The translations under genes were made by a program, and so were the position numbers. From Cyathus striatus (Eukaryota > Basidiomycota > Agaricomycetes > Agaricales > Nidulariaceae): a stretch of DNA of 64,000 bases. The stretch is from positions 868,001 through 932,000 of the forward strand of contig JAOVFP010000018.1 in NCBI GenBank assembly GCA_025738555.1, given 5' to 3'. Shown here one piece after another: positions 12,250 through 23,960 of this stretch. Numbering within the stretch: the stretch's first letter is position 1; every line of letters starts with the position of its first letter. Under the pieces are notes generated by a model. It was not told where the DNA came from. It searched no databases and saw only the letters and a list, made by a program, of their open reading frames with translations.

Positions 12250-12640
12250 GCCAATGTTTTCAGCAGTTGAATTTCTCATACAGATCCACAAAGCAGATCT
12301 TTGCAAGAAAGTATCTCATAACGCTTTTGTTATACGCGTTAATTGAACGAGATCCAGCATTCCGAAAATCTGCGGGAGAAGTTTGCCAAGTTCAATCTTG
12401 TCTTAATTTACATGGGAGCGTGACCTTACTTCGAAAAGAACATCGAGGGGCATTTCTACCAGTTGTTCATTCTTGATCAACTGTTGATCTCGCTCCTTCT
12501 GCACACCTGATTTTTGCTTCTTTTGGGGTAACTTTGTTGCCAAGTCTGTTTCAATTGTGTTTTCGTTATTCGAGAAGTTCAATTGCTCTGACCTCTCAGC
12601 GAGTGCTCCTTTAGGCCTCGTCTAGTTATCTCCAGACGTT
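12250..12640 (-). pseudogene. F-box gene fragment (exons 1-2)
   Basis: This is a decayed copy of the 5' part of the F-box gene at 2.9-5.3 kb. Exon 1 keeps the Lys/Gln-rich leader (KKQKSG, DQQLIKNE) and MPLDVLFE. A 60-nt GT-AG intron (12370-12429) has the same length and position as in the intact gene. Exon 2 reads IFGMLDLVQLTRITKAL and then a TGA stop, where the other copy has Arg-Lys; CGA-to-TGA is the likely change. A four-residue deletion (the NPLD part) is also visible. The start codon and everything beyond SALWI are lost. Confidence 0.75.
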
Positions 12641-12802
12641 ATCATCCTCAGAAAGACACTTTGGCTGGATATATACTCTTGTTGTCAGCAAAATATTTAA
12701 GAGCCCACTGAAGAACAAAATGCATAATTTAACTGTATAGGGCGTAAGGAGAGGGGTATATCATGGGTATCCAAGGAGCAACGAGAATCGACAAAAACAC
12801 CA

Positions 12803-13981
12803 TCATACCCTCAAAATCAACACGACAATCCAAACAAGCCCTATCATCCCCACTTCAGGCTGCGTTGACCACCCTGCATTGCTCGTATTAGAGCCAGTAC
12901 TGATAGCCACAGTCTCATCAACAAGCGGAACATTATTCCCAATCGTCGAATTCAAGCACGCCAGAAAACCCGTATCTATCCACCCAGGCAGAGGAGTATT
13001 GGGCGTACTATCGTTTCCACTCAGCGCAGCGGTATTGTTATAGCCATCTAACGACAGCGCAACGCTGCTGGAGCGATAATACTGCACGACCTGTTCAGGT
13101 TTTGGAAGCGGTGTCGAATCGTTGTATGGTGTTGCTATGAAGTTGGTTGAATTTGAGAGGAGAGAGGGACAGCCACTCTTGATGGACACGATGAGTGATG
13201 TGACGGTTGTATTGTCTGCTAGGAGACGGAACGTGGAGTTGGTGGTACTTGAGGGGAAGGAGGCGGTGGCCATCGATCCACCTGGACGGGACGAGTTATC
13301 TGGACGTCCATACTAGCGCGTTTGGTTAGGAAGGAGCAAGAAGGGGAATGAAGACAACGTACCTCTGAGCTGTGCAGATACGCTGCACCGCCGGCTCCTG
13401 CTACGCCGCCCCATGCAACAGGCCAGAAGAAAAAGGGAAATCCGCGTCCCGAAACGCCACGTCCTGCAACCCCAGGGTATCCACTTCCATACACCCTACG
13501 ATACCGTGATCCGTCAGCTTCCTCCCTCCATCTCAGACAAACTAGATACAACTCACTGGTTTCCATAAACATCATTCCTCGTCGCACCGCCAGACTGTCT
13601 TCCAGCGAAAGGCTGGCCAGCGGGGATGGTCACTGGCAATCCTCCCCCGTTGCTGGAGGACGAAGCAGTGCGGGATGTTCCTCCGGAGTTGATCGTGCTT
13701 GTGCTCGAGCTTGGTCGGCCTCCTGTCCCGCTGGTTGAACTACCACCACCACCACCACTTGTGCCTCCGCTGGTGCCTCCGCTAGTACTTCCGCCCGTGC
13801 CTCCGCTTGTGCCTCCTCCTTTTGACGATCCTCCTTTGCTACCACCACTGCTACTACTTCCCCCACCTCCACCTCCACCGCCCCTTCCACCTCCGCCTCC
13901 ACCTCCGCCCCCGCCTTTTCTGCGATACAACTTCTTCTCGGCCGTGTCGGCATCGCGGATCGTAATGAACGGGAAATACAT
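12803..13981 (-). CDS. Gly-rich, N-glycosylated surface/membrane protein, paralogue A
   Basis: A 355-residue protein in three exons: 13981-13557, 13495-13363 and 13312-12803. The order is a short basic N-terminus (KKLYRRK), then a long poly-Gly and Gly/Ser/Thr tract (residues about 23-120), then VTIPAGQPFAGRQ. Next comes a small aromatic-Gly module (YGSGYPG, GRGFPFFFWP), then an ectodomain-like part with many N-x-S/T sites (NST, NTT, NFI variants) and VVQYYRSSSVALSLDGYNN. A hydrophobic C-terminal tail (about 17 residues) could be a membrane anchor or GPI signal. No cleavable signal peptide is obvious. I recognise the arrangement as a conserved Agaricomycete family of unknown function. Paralogue B at 19.4-20.4 kb shares both intron positions. 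A role at the cell surface is inference. Confidence 0.8.
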
Positions 13982-15710
13982 GATTAATGGGTCGTTTTTA
14001 TAGTCGTTAGGGAGGGAATGAGGCGGGTGAAAAGTGCATGGTAGTAATATAAATAGTGTACATGTTGATGAAAAGGCGCGCGTGCCGAAAAAGGCAGTGT
14101 CAACGATGGTTCACACGGTCGAACTTCAACTTTGTTCCAAACACTGCCTCTGTTTTGACCATCCGCCCGAATTGGATCCGAATCTCAAAATGGAGCTTCG
14201 AGGCGACGAGGCTCTGACTCAACTTCGACTTCCTCGCAATCGATGGGCGCATTTCCACTTGTATTATAATGATGATGATAATGTTTATCTCGCCGTGTCT
14301 TACCAGTAAGAGCGCTTTCCATATATCTTCTCCTAACTGCACTAATCACATGCATAAACTTCTCTTCTTCTAATTCACAGCATCGCAGGGAATCTCATGG
14401 GGACGGGTTCGAGATTAGGAAACATTCGCACTTGAATATAACTTTATCAACAGCAGTCCTCAATGCGGAGCGGTGATTTCCCTGTTCCAATCTTCGCTGC
14501 CCAGCGCGCATATGGATACAATTGTTTTATTATGCAGGACCGGGCACAGCATTGGTACCTATTCACGCTGACATATTATCTTTTGGAAATGTCTCTGCAC
14601 TGGAAATCATGTAGTTTGGATAAAGTGGGTTAGTTTCCGTCAGGTGCGGAGTGGTATGTCATAGCCGTGAGTATTGTATACATCTATCTTACTCTTATAA
14701 CTTCCGAGTTGTTGACTAGTCGTATCCTTGTGGGTATTAAGGAGGATGATTTTTGTTATGGTATATCACCTTATTATATAAGTAAAAGTACTATACCTTG
14801 GCATTTCTACTTACCTAGAGTATTCAACTACTGGCCTACATATTTTCTCGCATAGAACGGAATGTTCTATACCTTTCTACATCATTGGAGAGTCATACGG
14901 AATAGTCTCGCTTACTGTAGAACATATGGGACGCTACTAGATATCATGATTTCATCAGTATATAGGTTTGATGTAGTTGATTAGAATGGATATACCTTTT
15001 TTACCGTTAATTCTTGCAACCTGCTCTAAGACAACTAGTACCGTTCCAACGCTACTAGTCTACTACGTTAATTCAAGACCTCGCTCTGAATTTAGCGTAC
15101 TTCATCGCTCCTCGACCGTCAAGACTACGCTCTGACGATCCGTGATAACTACCTCGCGCTTCGCTTGTAGTTATCTCCGGCGATACTTTTAGATCCTTCG
15201 GTTATCAAGATCTACTCGGTTAGGCTATTAACGACTCAACTCTATTCAGGATAACTCCCTCATATCGCAGAACTCAAGGACCACGTACGTATCTATACTA
15301 ACGCTACTACTGACAATTGTATTCAAAGGAATACACCAGTGCGGTATAGACACACGGTCCATAACAATTTTACAGCACTTTGTTCGTCTCTAAAGATTGG
15401 AATGAGGCCTTTCGGAAGGTTTACCGGCGTTTCACTTTTAGATAATGGAAATTATATATCTTACGGGTTTTCTAGGCCGTATGTCTTCTCCACGACTCAC
15501 GACACACGACACACACACAGAACAAAAAATTAACTCAATTAATTCAAATCGCATCTAGTGTGTAAAACTAGAGCCTAGCTCGATAAAAAATCTCTCCATG
15601 CACGAACATCTCACTTTCAACACATCAGCCTCTGGAATAGGAGTCTTGGTGACTATCTTAGATAGCGACGACCTATATCTCTGTAAGACTAACGTTTACA
15701 TAATTAAATG
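13982..15710. other. No recognisable gene
   Basis: A 91-codon frame (14034-14309, plus) and several shorter ones lack family features. A short GAT microsatellite is at 14270-14282. At 15000-15300 there are many CTAC/ACTCG words but no clear repeat unit. Nothing else is supported. Confidence 0.3.
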
Positions 15711-17396
15711 GGGCACATAGAAAATTCCGGGCACGCACAAAAGTGAGCGTCATTGAGCGTGCCACGCTCAAGGCCAAATTTTCACGCACAACAGGTGAGC
15801 GTGTCACCCTCAAGATATATATTATAGTTGTAAAAGGCTTATTTATAAGTCAAATTAAATGTACATCGAATATATGTACTGGTATAGTCCTGTTGTAGTC
15901 ATATTGTCATAGCAGGTAAACTTTTTAAGCAAGATAAGCTCTCAGATGCTGAAGAATTGTTTTATATTTCACACTCAAGGTTGAGCATGCATGCTCACAT
16001 CACGCTCAATATTTTATTTCACGCACAGGGTCTAAATTGCACGCACAGGGTCTAAACATTCACGCACAGGGTCGATATTTTCACGCTCAAGGTCTGTTCC
16101 TTCACGCTCAAGGTCATTAACTTCACGCTCATTGATTTCGAAAAATTAAACACTACATTTATATTGTGGCTTTACTTATTAGATATTTGCACTCAATCTA
16201 TAGGTATCAGAACATGTGTGAGGGTGAATTCAGCCTGAATAATAATGAATAAACATCATTATATGCTCACACTCCAGATACACATGAGCCTAGATATAAA
16301 TGATATACCATGGCCCATAGTCTATGCATGAGCGTGATATGTATGATTATTCAATTCACGCACAGGGTTGAATTTCAATGCTCACATAGTTGAGTGTGGA
16401 ATTTGATTTAAAGGATACTGTACCATTACGACCAAGTGTTCACGCGTTTTTAGCGTGACAGCCACAATCAGTTGGACCTAGTGTTCATAGGTCCGTGTGA
16501 TGCGTGACAGATGTGTTATCTGTTCACACATAACAACTGTTCAAGCATGCCGACAGGTGCCAAATTTTTCAGTTACTTACCCTTTTGTAAGTCTTGTTGT
16601 ACCTCCTGTTCAAGTACCTCTGTGACACGTGACAAACCCGGGATCTGTTCAAGTTCATCACCCTTTGTGACGCGTGACTGAACACTTGATCATAATGGTA
16701 CAGTATGTGGTCATATAGTACATATCACACTCACGCTCATGCTCAATTAATAGAGTATGGATGTGGATTTATATTATATTACAATCATGCTCACACGATC
16801 TATTTAATATACCGTTTAGATATGTTCATGCCATAGTACACCAAGTAATTAATATACAAGTTAGTTTATATCACATAAAGAATATGCACACTCAACATTT
16901 CCCGCTCACTGTCAAACAGAAACATGCATATATATCCTGTATTCACGCACAAGTTATACTATACAAGTAATATGCATGAGCATGATAGGTACCCCCTATC
17001 ACACTCATGCTTAAACTCAAGTAAACCAAGCACAAGCGTGAACATAACACACACGTGCAAGTTATACCAAGCAAGCAGCAGCAAATATGCGTGGGCATGA
17101 ACAGAAATACTTATCACACTCACTCTTAAACTCAATTGGCTTCGGCAAGAACAATAATATGATATTTAGTTTTTTTTAGAATAGACCATATTAACATGCT
17201 ACAGTATGTCCTTAGGATAATAGTATATTGATAACAACATATTGCTTCTTATATATTGCTTCATGCTCACTTGAATCTTATTCACACTCATGTATATATT
17301 ATTCACGCTCAGGGTCGAATTTCCATGCACAGACCCTGAATGTGCATGCTCAACTCACGCTCACTTTTGTGCGTGCCCAGAATTTTCTTGCTGCCC
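15711..17396. mobile_element. TIR element built of CACGCTCA / CACGCACAGGGTC words
   Basis: The ends are inverted repeats matching at 36 of 40 positions. Both begin GGGCA and contain AGAAAATTC, then GGGCACGCACAAAAGTGAGC. The interior carries dozens of copies of TTCACGCTCAAGGTC / TTCACGCACAGGGTC-type words, in both orientations. I find no transposase frame and no clean target duplication (the flanks ATTAAATG and GATCGGCTT differ). Layout and the GGGC terminus match the Mutator-like element at 8.5-9.8 kb, but the word differs. A MITE is nested at 16418-16703. Confidence 0.75.
16418..16703. mobile_element. CTGTACC MITE, copy 1
   Basis: A 286-bp element with termini CTGTACCATTACGACCAAGT and, inverted, CTGTACCATTATGATCAAGT, flanked by TA on both sides. 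TA duplication and short TIRs fit a Tc1/mariner-type MITE. Inside, the motif TGTTCA..(G)TGTGA.GCGTGACA recurs several times. Copies 2 and 3 are at 23321 and 31359. It is inserted within the CACGCTCA element. Confidence 0.85.
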
Positions 17397-17589
17397 GATC
17401 GGCTTGGGAACCTTTAACAATAAGATATTTGTCCATTATTTTTGAAAGAACACCGAGTATGTACTTGTATAATGATCTGCTCAGATTCAATATATATACC
17501 AGCTTTGACTGAATGTACCATGGTGAAGAATAGAATATCTTACTGTATTCTTATAACATCTACGTAATACGGTGTGTAATAGAATACAA

Positions 17590-17972
17590 TAAGGGAAATC
17601 AAACTTGCCCTCTTGGCAAAATGAAACGATTGGTGGTCGAAACAACACAACTTCCCACGGAAACAATGAGAGGATGTGACGTCGTTGCGAGGCGATCTTG
17701 TTACAAGCATACTTAGTCGATGTTGTGTTGGAGCTTGAAGTTGAAGTAAGCGATTGCTTGGCTCACTCGGACTCGGAGGTGCACGCATGAACTCCTTGAC
17801 TCACTCGGAATTGAACTTCAATCCCAGATAGAACTCCGCCGGAGCCATCAGCCATTTGTTTTGATATGATCTGGGGCCCTGGGGGTGTCAAACCTCGGTC
17901 GAAATAAATCGAAGTTCCCACGCAACAAAAAACTACTTGGCACAACAAAAGAGCCAAGTTTGATTTCCCCTA
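17590..17972. mobile_element. MITE with TAGGGGAAATCAAACTTGG ends
   Basis: A roughly 383-bp element. The left end reads TAAGGGAAATCAAACTTGCC; the right end, inverted, reads TTAGGGGAAATCAAACTTGG. Internal blocks (ACAACTTCCCACG on the left; GGGGGTGTCAAACCT and GAAGTTCCCACG on the right) recur in the outer element at 44787-49096, so the two belong to one family. No coding capacity is seen. An exact target duplication is not visible. Confidence 0.75.
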
Positions 17973-18516
17973 ATGACTCAGGGGTTACAAACATGTGGGA
18001 TATTAGTGTTTGGAAATGCAAACATGTAAGTACTTAGCTCATTTATTCCTCTCTGAGCCATTTCGCTTTCTCATCCCAGGAATACGTTTAAAAAATGTAC
18101 AACACAACTTTTTCTAAACAGTATACCAATATTGGCAAAAATAAGACAAGGTGTAGCTTCAATGAATGATGCTAGGAGGTGCTGTCAACAAAACACTGCA
18201 TTATAGTGTGAGTTTGGCTCTTCCAGTCTGTGTTCTGTTTGTTATCCCAGAATATTGATTCACTACTTCCCCATGAGTACCTCCTAATAGTAGAGGAGCT
18301 GGTATGTTGAAAAAGAATAGTTTTAAAGTGAGAATGGGGGGATAAGTAACCTGATATTCAATGAGTGTAAAATACCATACTTAGGTAAATACAGAACTTC
18401 AATGGTAACAAGCTGAGTATTGAAAAGAAGCATGAGACCAATTCTACAGTACAGGAAAATTGCCAACTCTGCAGTATACAGTGGCCTACCAATGTGAAAT
18501 CCATATTATACTACAC
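17973..18516. other. No recognisable gene
   Basis: AT-rich intergenic DNA between a MITE and a SINE. I see no gene or repeat in it. Confidence 0.35.
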
Positions 18517-18529
18517 ATGGTAGGAAAGG

Positions 18530-19258
18530 TGGGGGCGTGATGGCATAGTGGTCTCCATCGTGCATGCCTACCATTGCACCCTGGTGGGCAAGGGATGGAA
18601 GATCCTGCTCGAGTGACAAGCTCCTTGGTTCAATCCACACCCTGGCATTATTTTCCTGGCTCTACAATTTCACCTTCTGATCACACCAATTACATCACCC
18701 TGTACCCGCCTGCATCACATTGTTACCTGGCTCCAGAAACCAATCACAGCACTGAAACATTCACTAATAAACCGACAACAGCATCTGGAAGTGCCGAAGG
18801 TCCAGGCCATCTTATCCTATAGTTCCATGCCAGAGTCAGGCTTGCGGCCGGATTGGGACCCCGGTGACTTGCCACCTGGAGTGGTGACCTGATAAAATGG
18901 CTGAGGGTGCGAGTAAGGGAATGGCATAAGCCAGATTTGACCACTGTGGCCTGGGAATTGCGCAAGAATGAGCCTGAGTAGGACTTGGCGGATGGGCTGG
19001 GAAGGTGACATGGGCTGGAGCCGGGGATTCGGGTTGTGACAAATAGGCAGCAGGCTAACATATTGATGTATGATTACCCTCCTGGCCCCCACATGCGGTG
19101 TGGGGTAGTCCCGAGGCTACCATCACAACCAACGCAGTTATCAAACCTTACATAGTGCTTACAAACACTTTCCGTACTTACATTACATGTAGACATTGCA
19201 ATGTCGTGACATATGGCCTGCCACAACTGACAATAAACAATGGATTAAAAAAAAAAAA
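18530..19258 (+). mobile_element. tRNA-headed SINE with 13-bp target duplication
   Basis: The element opens with a tRNA-like head. A box A-like TGGCATAGTGG is at 18542-18552 and a box B-like GGTTCAATCC at 18627-18636. It ends in an A-run (about 13 A) at 19246-19259. It is flanked by the exact 13-mer ATGGTAGGAAAGG at 18517-18529 and 19259-19271. Together these are the hallmarks of LINE-mediated retroposition. At about 729 bp it is long for a SINE, and the body between head and tail carries no convincing protein. It is CpG-normal and the target duplication is perfect, so the insertion looks recent. Confidence 0.88.
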
Positions 19259-19393
19259 ATGGTAGGAAAGGCTTTGATAACAATCCTATCGATACAGTAA
19301 GATTAAAAGTGGGTGTACGGATTGAAGGTGAATAGTAGAGGTAAGAAAGTGTAAATGAGTCTTAAAAGCGGACATAGAGCATTCTAAAACATA

Positions 19394-20440
19394 TCAGAGA
19401 AGGATATGATAAAAAGCTACGAACCAAAAGAAAAACATGAGGAGTGAATGAGGCATACTAACGCTCATCATTGATCCATTCGGCAACAAAACATTTGCTC
19501 CGATTGTCTGATTCGTACATTGGATAATCGTGCCGTTTACACCAGCTGGTATCGAAGTATAGATCATTGAACTGTCGTTCGAGCTGAACGCGACGCTGTT
19601 GTTAAACGAGTCCAGAGACAGCACGACGCTACTTGCACGATAATACTGAAGTGCTTCTTCGGGTTTTGGGTGATCGTAGGAAGACGAGTTAACCGGTGCT
19701 GGTGAAGTAATTTTTACCCCGGACGAAGATGTCGCACACGATGAGAGGTCTGAGGACAGAGCGTTGATTGTCATCTGGTCTGACGTTATTCTGAGTGTGT
19801 AATTTGATCCAAAAATAGATATTTGTGTTAGGGGACCTCCGGGACGGGTGGTATTATCGACTTTACCATACTGAATGAAGATAAAGTTAGATTTTAGTAA
19901 GATCTGCGATTTCGAAAGAAAAAACACACTTCTTGTTCACGATATAAGTAGGTAGGCCCTGAATTCTGTGGATAAACAATGGGATAGAAAACAAATGGGA
20001 ATCCGTGATTCGATACACCACGGCTGGCAATATCAGGATAGCCACTGCCATACACTCTGTATAAACAAGTATTAGCAACGAACGCAGAAGAAACTCGAGA
20101 ATTGCGCTTACGATGACCCATAAACTTGACCTCGAGTGCCACCTCCAACCTCACGACCAGCAAATCCCCCGGAAGATATAGAGCTCTTTGGAATACCCCC
20201 ACTCGAAGACGCAGACGCAGAAAACGATTTCCCAGAAGAAGAGAGAGGAAACGCAGATTTTCCACCAGATGAAGAGCTTCCCCCACTTTTACTGCCCCCG
20301 CTGCTACTTGAACTTCCGCCACGACTTCCTCCGCCACCGCCACCTCTGCCACCCCCTCCGCCGCCTTTGCGCCGGAATAATTTTCGTCGGCTGGAAGGCG
20401 AGGAGGTGGAAGGTGTTGTCGATAGGAATGGAATGAACAT
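19394..20440 (-). CDS. Gly-rich, N-glycosylated surface/membrane protein, paralogue B
   Basis: A 310-residue paralogue of the protein at 12.8-13.98 kb, on the same strand. Exons are 20440-20112, 20056-19930 and 19870-19394. The start is the ATG at 20440, because the protein from there (MFIPFL..RRKLFRRKGGGG) aligns with the paralogue's N-terminus; an upstream in-frame ATG at 20515 would add 25 unaligned residues. Features are a poly-Gly then Gly/Ser tract, YGSGYPDIASRGVS, GFPFVFYP, and an ectodomain-like part with NYT, NSS, NQT and NDSS sites. ALQYYRASSVVLSLDSFNNS matches the paralogue, and a strongly hydrophobic C-terminus (LLMFFFWFVAFY) follows. The Gly tract is shorter than in A. The function is unknown. 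Confidence 0.78.
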
Positions 20441-20627
20441 GATATGAAATGGGAGTTCTGTTTGCTGAGTTATATAGTGTTTAAATTTCGTTTGCAGTGA
20501 ACCTGAGACAGACATTAACTGTAATGCAGTAAATTGACAGTAGCACGGTGGCCCGAAGATGAGAACTTGGTACCGAATACAACATGCATCACAGCCCGCT
20601 TTATTTTTGCTTCATTCTAGCGGATAG

Positions 20628-20819
20628 CTACTTAACACCGGTATGGTAGGCGGGATGACTCCAGAAAAATTCTTCTGCTGTTTCCGGAAGCGGCTGTGCA
20701 CCCGGAAATAGATTTTGCGAACTCACATGACCAAGATATTTAACCCCTTTTGAGAATTGCTGTGCGACGAAATTGCAGAGCACGATTGATGTGGAAACGA
20801 TAATCGACACCATTGACAT
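20628..20819 (-). CDS. Possible small membrane protein, unrecognised
   Basis: A 63-codon ATG frame with a hydrophobic N-terminus (MSMVSIIVSTSIVLCNF) followed by a polar tail (ETAEEFFWSHPAYHTG). A 36-nt GT-AG segment inside (GTGAGT...GCACAG) could be a short intron that would leave frame intact. It sits about 190 bp upstream of paralogue B on the same strand. I do not recognise it. Chance is a real possibility. Confidence 0.25.
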   Translation of the reverse strand: MSMVSIIVSTSIVLCNFVAQQFSKGVKYLGHVSSQNLFPGAQPLPETAEEFFWSHPAYHTGVK

Positions 20820-21920
20820 GTTAGCACGACTAAAAGCATTGCTTTAGTGGTGTATTATAAGTATGCCTGAGATTATACGTACTTGTATGTATCAATATGT
20901 GCGGTGACCAATCTTGCCTGTGCATATAATAGACAGGGTTATTTGGGTTCGAGCAGTGTAACGAATACAGAGCTTTACATTAATGAAGAGACGATACACA
21001 TGCAGGACTACGAAGGAGGAAGTACAGCGAGGATAGAAGCGAATAGCAGTAAGTAAGCTTAGCGCTCTCGGGGCACACTACTCTCAAGCTCCAGACTGTT
21101 ATAATAATGCGTTACTTACTTTATTTGAGGGAAGCAGGGCCGCCTTAGTAGTCCACATAATTGAGTACCGTATTATCGGCATTGGATATAATAAATACAT
21201 GAATCTTAACATACTGTTATACAATAGGTGCGTGCGCTGAAATAACGCGTTACCGACTAAATCAATATGCATCGCGAAGTGGTTTACGAAATACGAATAC
21301 AGCCCAATTTATATTAGTTAAATCCCAACATGCCTTGGATCAACGCTGCTGTCAGGCCATTGAAGGGTTGCTCTAATAGTAAATCCAGGGCCCTATTACT
21401 GCTGAACAAAGGGCAGCTGTTGGGTAGATGAGTACTATGCCCACGGTACGGTTAGCAGACCATGCTTGGTTCATAGTCAATGCAATCGGAATCTTGAGTC
21501 TAAGATAAGCTGATTTTGTGGCAATGAGGCTTGGCTTGGCTCGATTTCCAGGTTACTTGTGAGACATTTTGATGATAAGGTATTTCTAGTTGCTAGGTAC
21601 ACAATTTGAATGAGAGAGAGCATGACAACATCCCACAGTGAAGAGGAGAGACACCAAAGACACAGAAACAGGATAAGCTGGGATAAGCAGTGCCAGGGCC
21701 CAGATATCATAGGTCAGCTTCTGTAACTAGTAATAAGTAATACGTATAGGGCCAGGGCTTCCTCGGAGACTGGGAGACGTTATCTGATGGCTGTAGAACT
21801 TCAATTGAAAGGGATCTTCTACAGCACAATGAGAATAAATGACACACTGATTACAGAGATGAGGTTGGTAACAGGTAGAATTCAAGCAGAAATAAAACAC
21901 TGTATAAATGCACAGCGGCT
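20820..21920. other. Transition into the CpG-poor region
   Basis: No gene is visible. CG dinucleotides, common up to about 21.3 kb, become scarce from about 21.5 kb rightwards. Confidence 0.45.
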
Positions 21921-23023
21921 GCTGAGCCCCAGTCAAAAGTCCATCTAGGGACATCACATGTAGTCTACTGAAATCTAGAGTTTAGATGCGGCTAGATACA
22001 CATAGAAAAACGAGAATATCTAGATTTTTTTCTAGCACTATCGAAGCGGATCTAGTCTAGTCTCAAGGGCAGAAAATGTTAGATTTTCATTAGATGTTTT
22101 CTCTAGCGAGGCATAGCCCACTATAGCAGCATCTATGGTTTCCCTCTTCTCAATCTATGCATATATTACACAATCAATTGACATCGCATTCTCGCAGTAG
22201 AATTGTAGAACCAAAAAATGAGATATATTGAGAATATATCTACAAAATACAGATACAAAGTGTAAAGATAATGTAAACTACTACGCATGGAGCCGTTGCA
22301 AACCCTCTTGACATTTTGAGTACCACATTACCTAGCAGAAGTGCCTCCATCCCATACATGTACAGCTACATACCACACCCCACCCCATGACCAATACTAG
22401 AACGCCCCCTGATGTGTACTGTAAGCTGTAGCATGCATGGGCGCATGTTTTGTTTGAGCTCTTGGGATGTTGAAGCAATGGGCGGCATCGAGTCGTGGGC
22501 GTCATTGGTGGATGATTGGTACAGAACTGCGATGTCTGCTTGCTGCATGTCATGTGCCAGGGGTTGCATAAAGCAAAATCCGCTGTAAATAAGGCAGAAG
22601 TTGGTCAGCGAGGATAAATAGTCTTAGTTTCTGTTTACCAACATTACCTGTAAGAGGCAAGGGAAAGCTTGAGCGGTTCAGAAAATGTAATACAGTAGTA
22701 CGGGAGAGAGCGAGATGGTGGTTGGAGGGAAAGGAATAGCATGCTGCCATAGTCTGCGAATAAGCCGTATATTAAGGGAGGGAATGATGGACTTGCGTTA
22801 ATTCTTTCCAAATTCGTTAACGTCATTCGGCCCATTCCATTCGCACCCGAGTACACTCAATATCCATAGATATCCATAGATTTCACCCAACTGAAGTTTT
22901 GTGCCAAGACCATGTTTCTAGGACTGTAAATATCTCTTTAGACAGCACTAGATGGTGTCCGAAGCTTATACCTCACTAGATAACACTTGAATCTACTAGA
23001 CTGACTTTTCACTGGGGCTGAGC
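21921..23023. mobile_element. TIR element with CTAGA words
   Basis: The left terminus GCTGAGCCCCAGTCAAAAGT and the right terminus, inverted, GCTCAGCCCCAGTGAAAAGT match at 18 of 20 positions and continue with TCTAG. The first 200 bp and last 100 bp are enriched in CTAGA / TCTAG words, as in the other word-array elements of this window. The interior has no transposase frame. The target duplication is not resolved. Confidence 0.6.
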
Positions 23024-23320
23024 GCTGAGGTGGGGATTAAAAGTTATTCCCATTGTCCTGCCCTAAAGTTACGTGATCGGATAGTTCGGATCTGGAGTTC
23101 CAATGTCAGCCGTTTCCCATCGTGCATCCACAGTTGTCCATAGCCACCGTGTCGGACTTTTGTTCCTTGTATTCAGCTGCTACTATGCTTCCCTCCCCCC
23201 ACCTGTGCCCACGAATTCCTGATTCACATTCTCGAACATTATGTCTATGGAATTTTGGGTTGGCCAATGAGTTGATCTGGTGGACTTTGGAGTTGACTAG
23301 ACATTAAGTGTGTGTGGCTA

Positions 23321-23605
23321 CTGCACCCTTTCGACCAAATGTTCGTCGAGTTATGCTGTGACGGCAATGAACAGTTGGATCCTCTGTTCAAGGGTCAGTG
23401 TGATGCACGACAAATTGAGAATCTGTTCATCACTAAATGATTTGCAGCTAAATTTTTCACAAAAGGCAATGATTTTATTTTATGATTTTGAATATCTCCT
23501 TGTACCTCTGTTCATGGGGAGCTGTGATGCATGACAAAAGGTATATTTGTTCAAGTTCATGGCATTGTGTGATGCATTACTGAACAGTTGGTTGAAAGGG
23601 TGCAG
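23321..23605. mobile_element. CTGTACC MITE, copy 2 (diverged)
   Basis: A 285-bp relative of the MITE at 16418. The left end is CTGCACCCTTTCGACCAAAT and the right end, inverted, is CTGCACCCTTTCAACCAACT, with TA on each side. The internal CTGTTCA..GTGATGCA.GACA motif is repeated as in copy 1. It is almost the same length as copy 1 despite divergent sequence. Confidence 0.75.
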
Positions 23606-23790
23606 TATATGTGTTTATGGGTGTCCCACACTGAATCATCTGGTTGCTTGGATCATGTACTGTCCTTTGAAGATGAGTTCCACTTGTTTATCCTTGTGTT
23701 TTTTCAGTGTTGTACTCTTCAGATGTCTTGACCCAGTGTGCTAGTCATCACATATTTATCTATACTTATTCCACCCAATGACCTTTCTAT

Positions 23791-23960
23791 TAGGGTTGTA
23801 CACTGTACTGTATATGGTATATGGCTGTATAAAGTATGGGTATTTGACAGGTATGGTCTGCCCATAAACCATACCATATTGGTTATTTTATTGAGCCCAA
23901 TAAAACAGTACAGGCCCATTTATGGTTATGGCCAGTTTTATATGGTATACAGGCAGTAAT
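23791..23960. mobile_element. Decayed hAT-like terminus
   Basis: TAGGGTTGTACACTGTACTG followed by TATGG-rich sequence matches the left terminus of the hAT element at 45340 (TAGGGCTGTACACCGTACCC, then ACGG words), with CpG changed to TpG/CpA. The opposite end could not be found by eye. This is a remnant. Confidence 0.5.

Noticed and set aside
13626..14003. Proline-rich plus-strand frame opposite the Gly-rich gene
   Set aside because: It is the complement of the GGN glycine tract; splice sites, paralogy and C-terminal domains support the minus strand. The same holds for 20136-20447.
18744..19092. Overlapping minus-strand frames of 68-105 codons
   Set aside because: They lie wholly inside the SINE body and show no protein signature.
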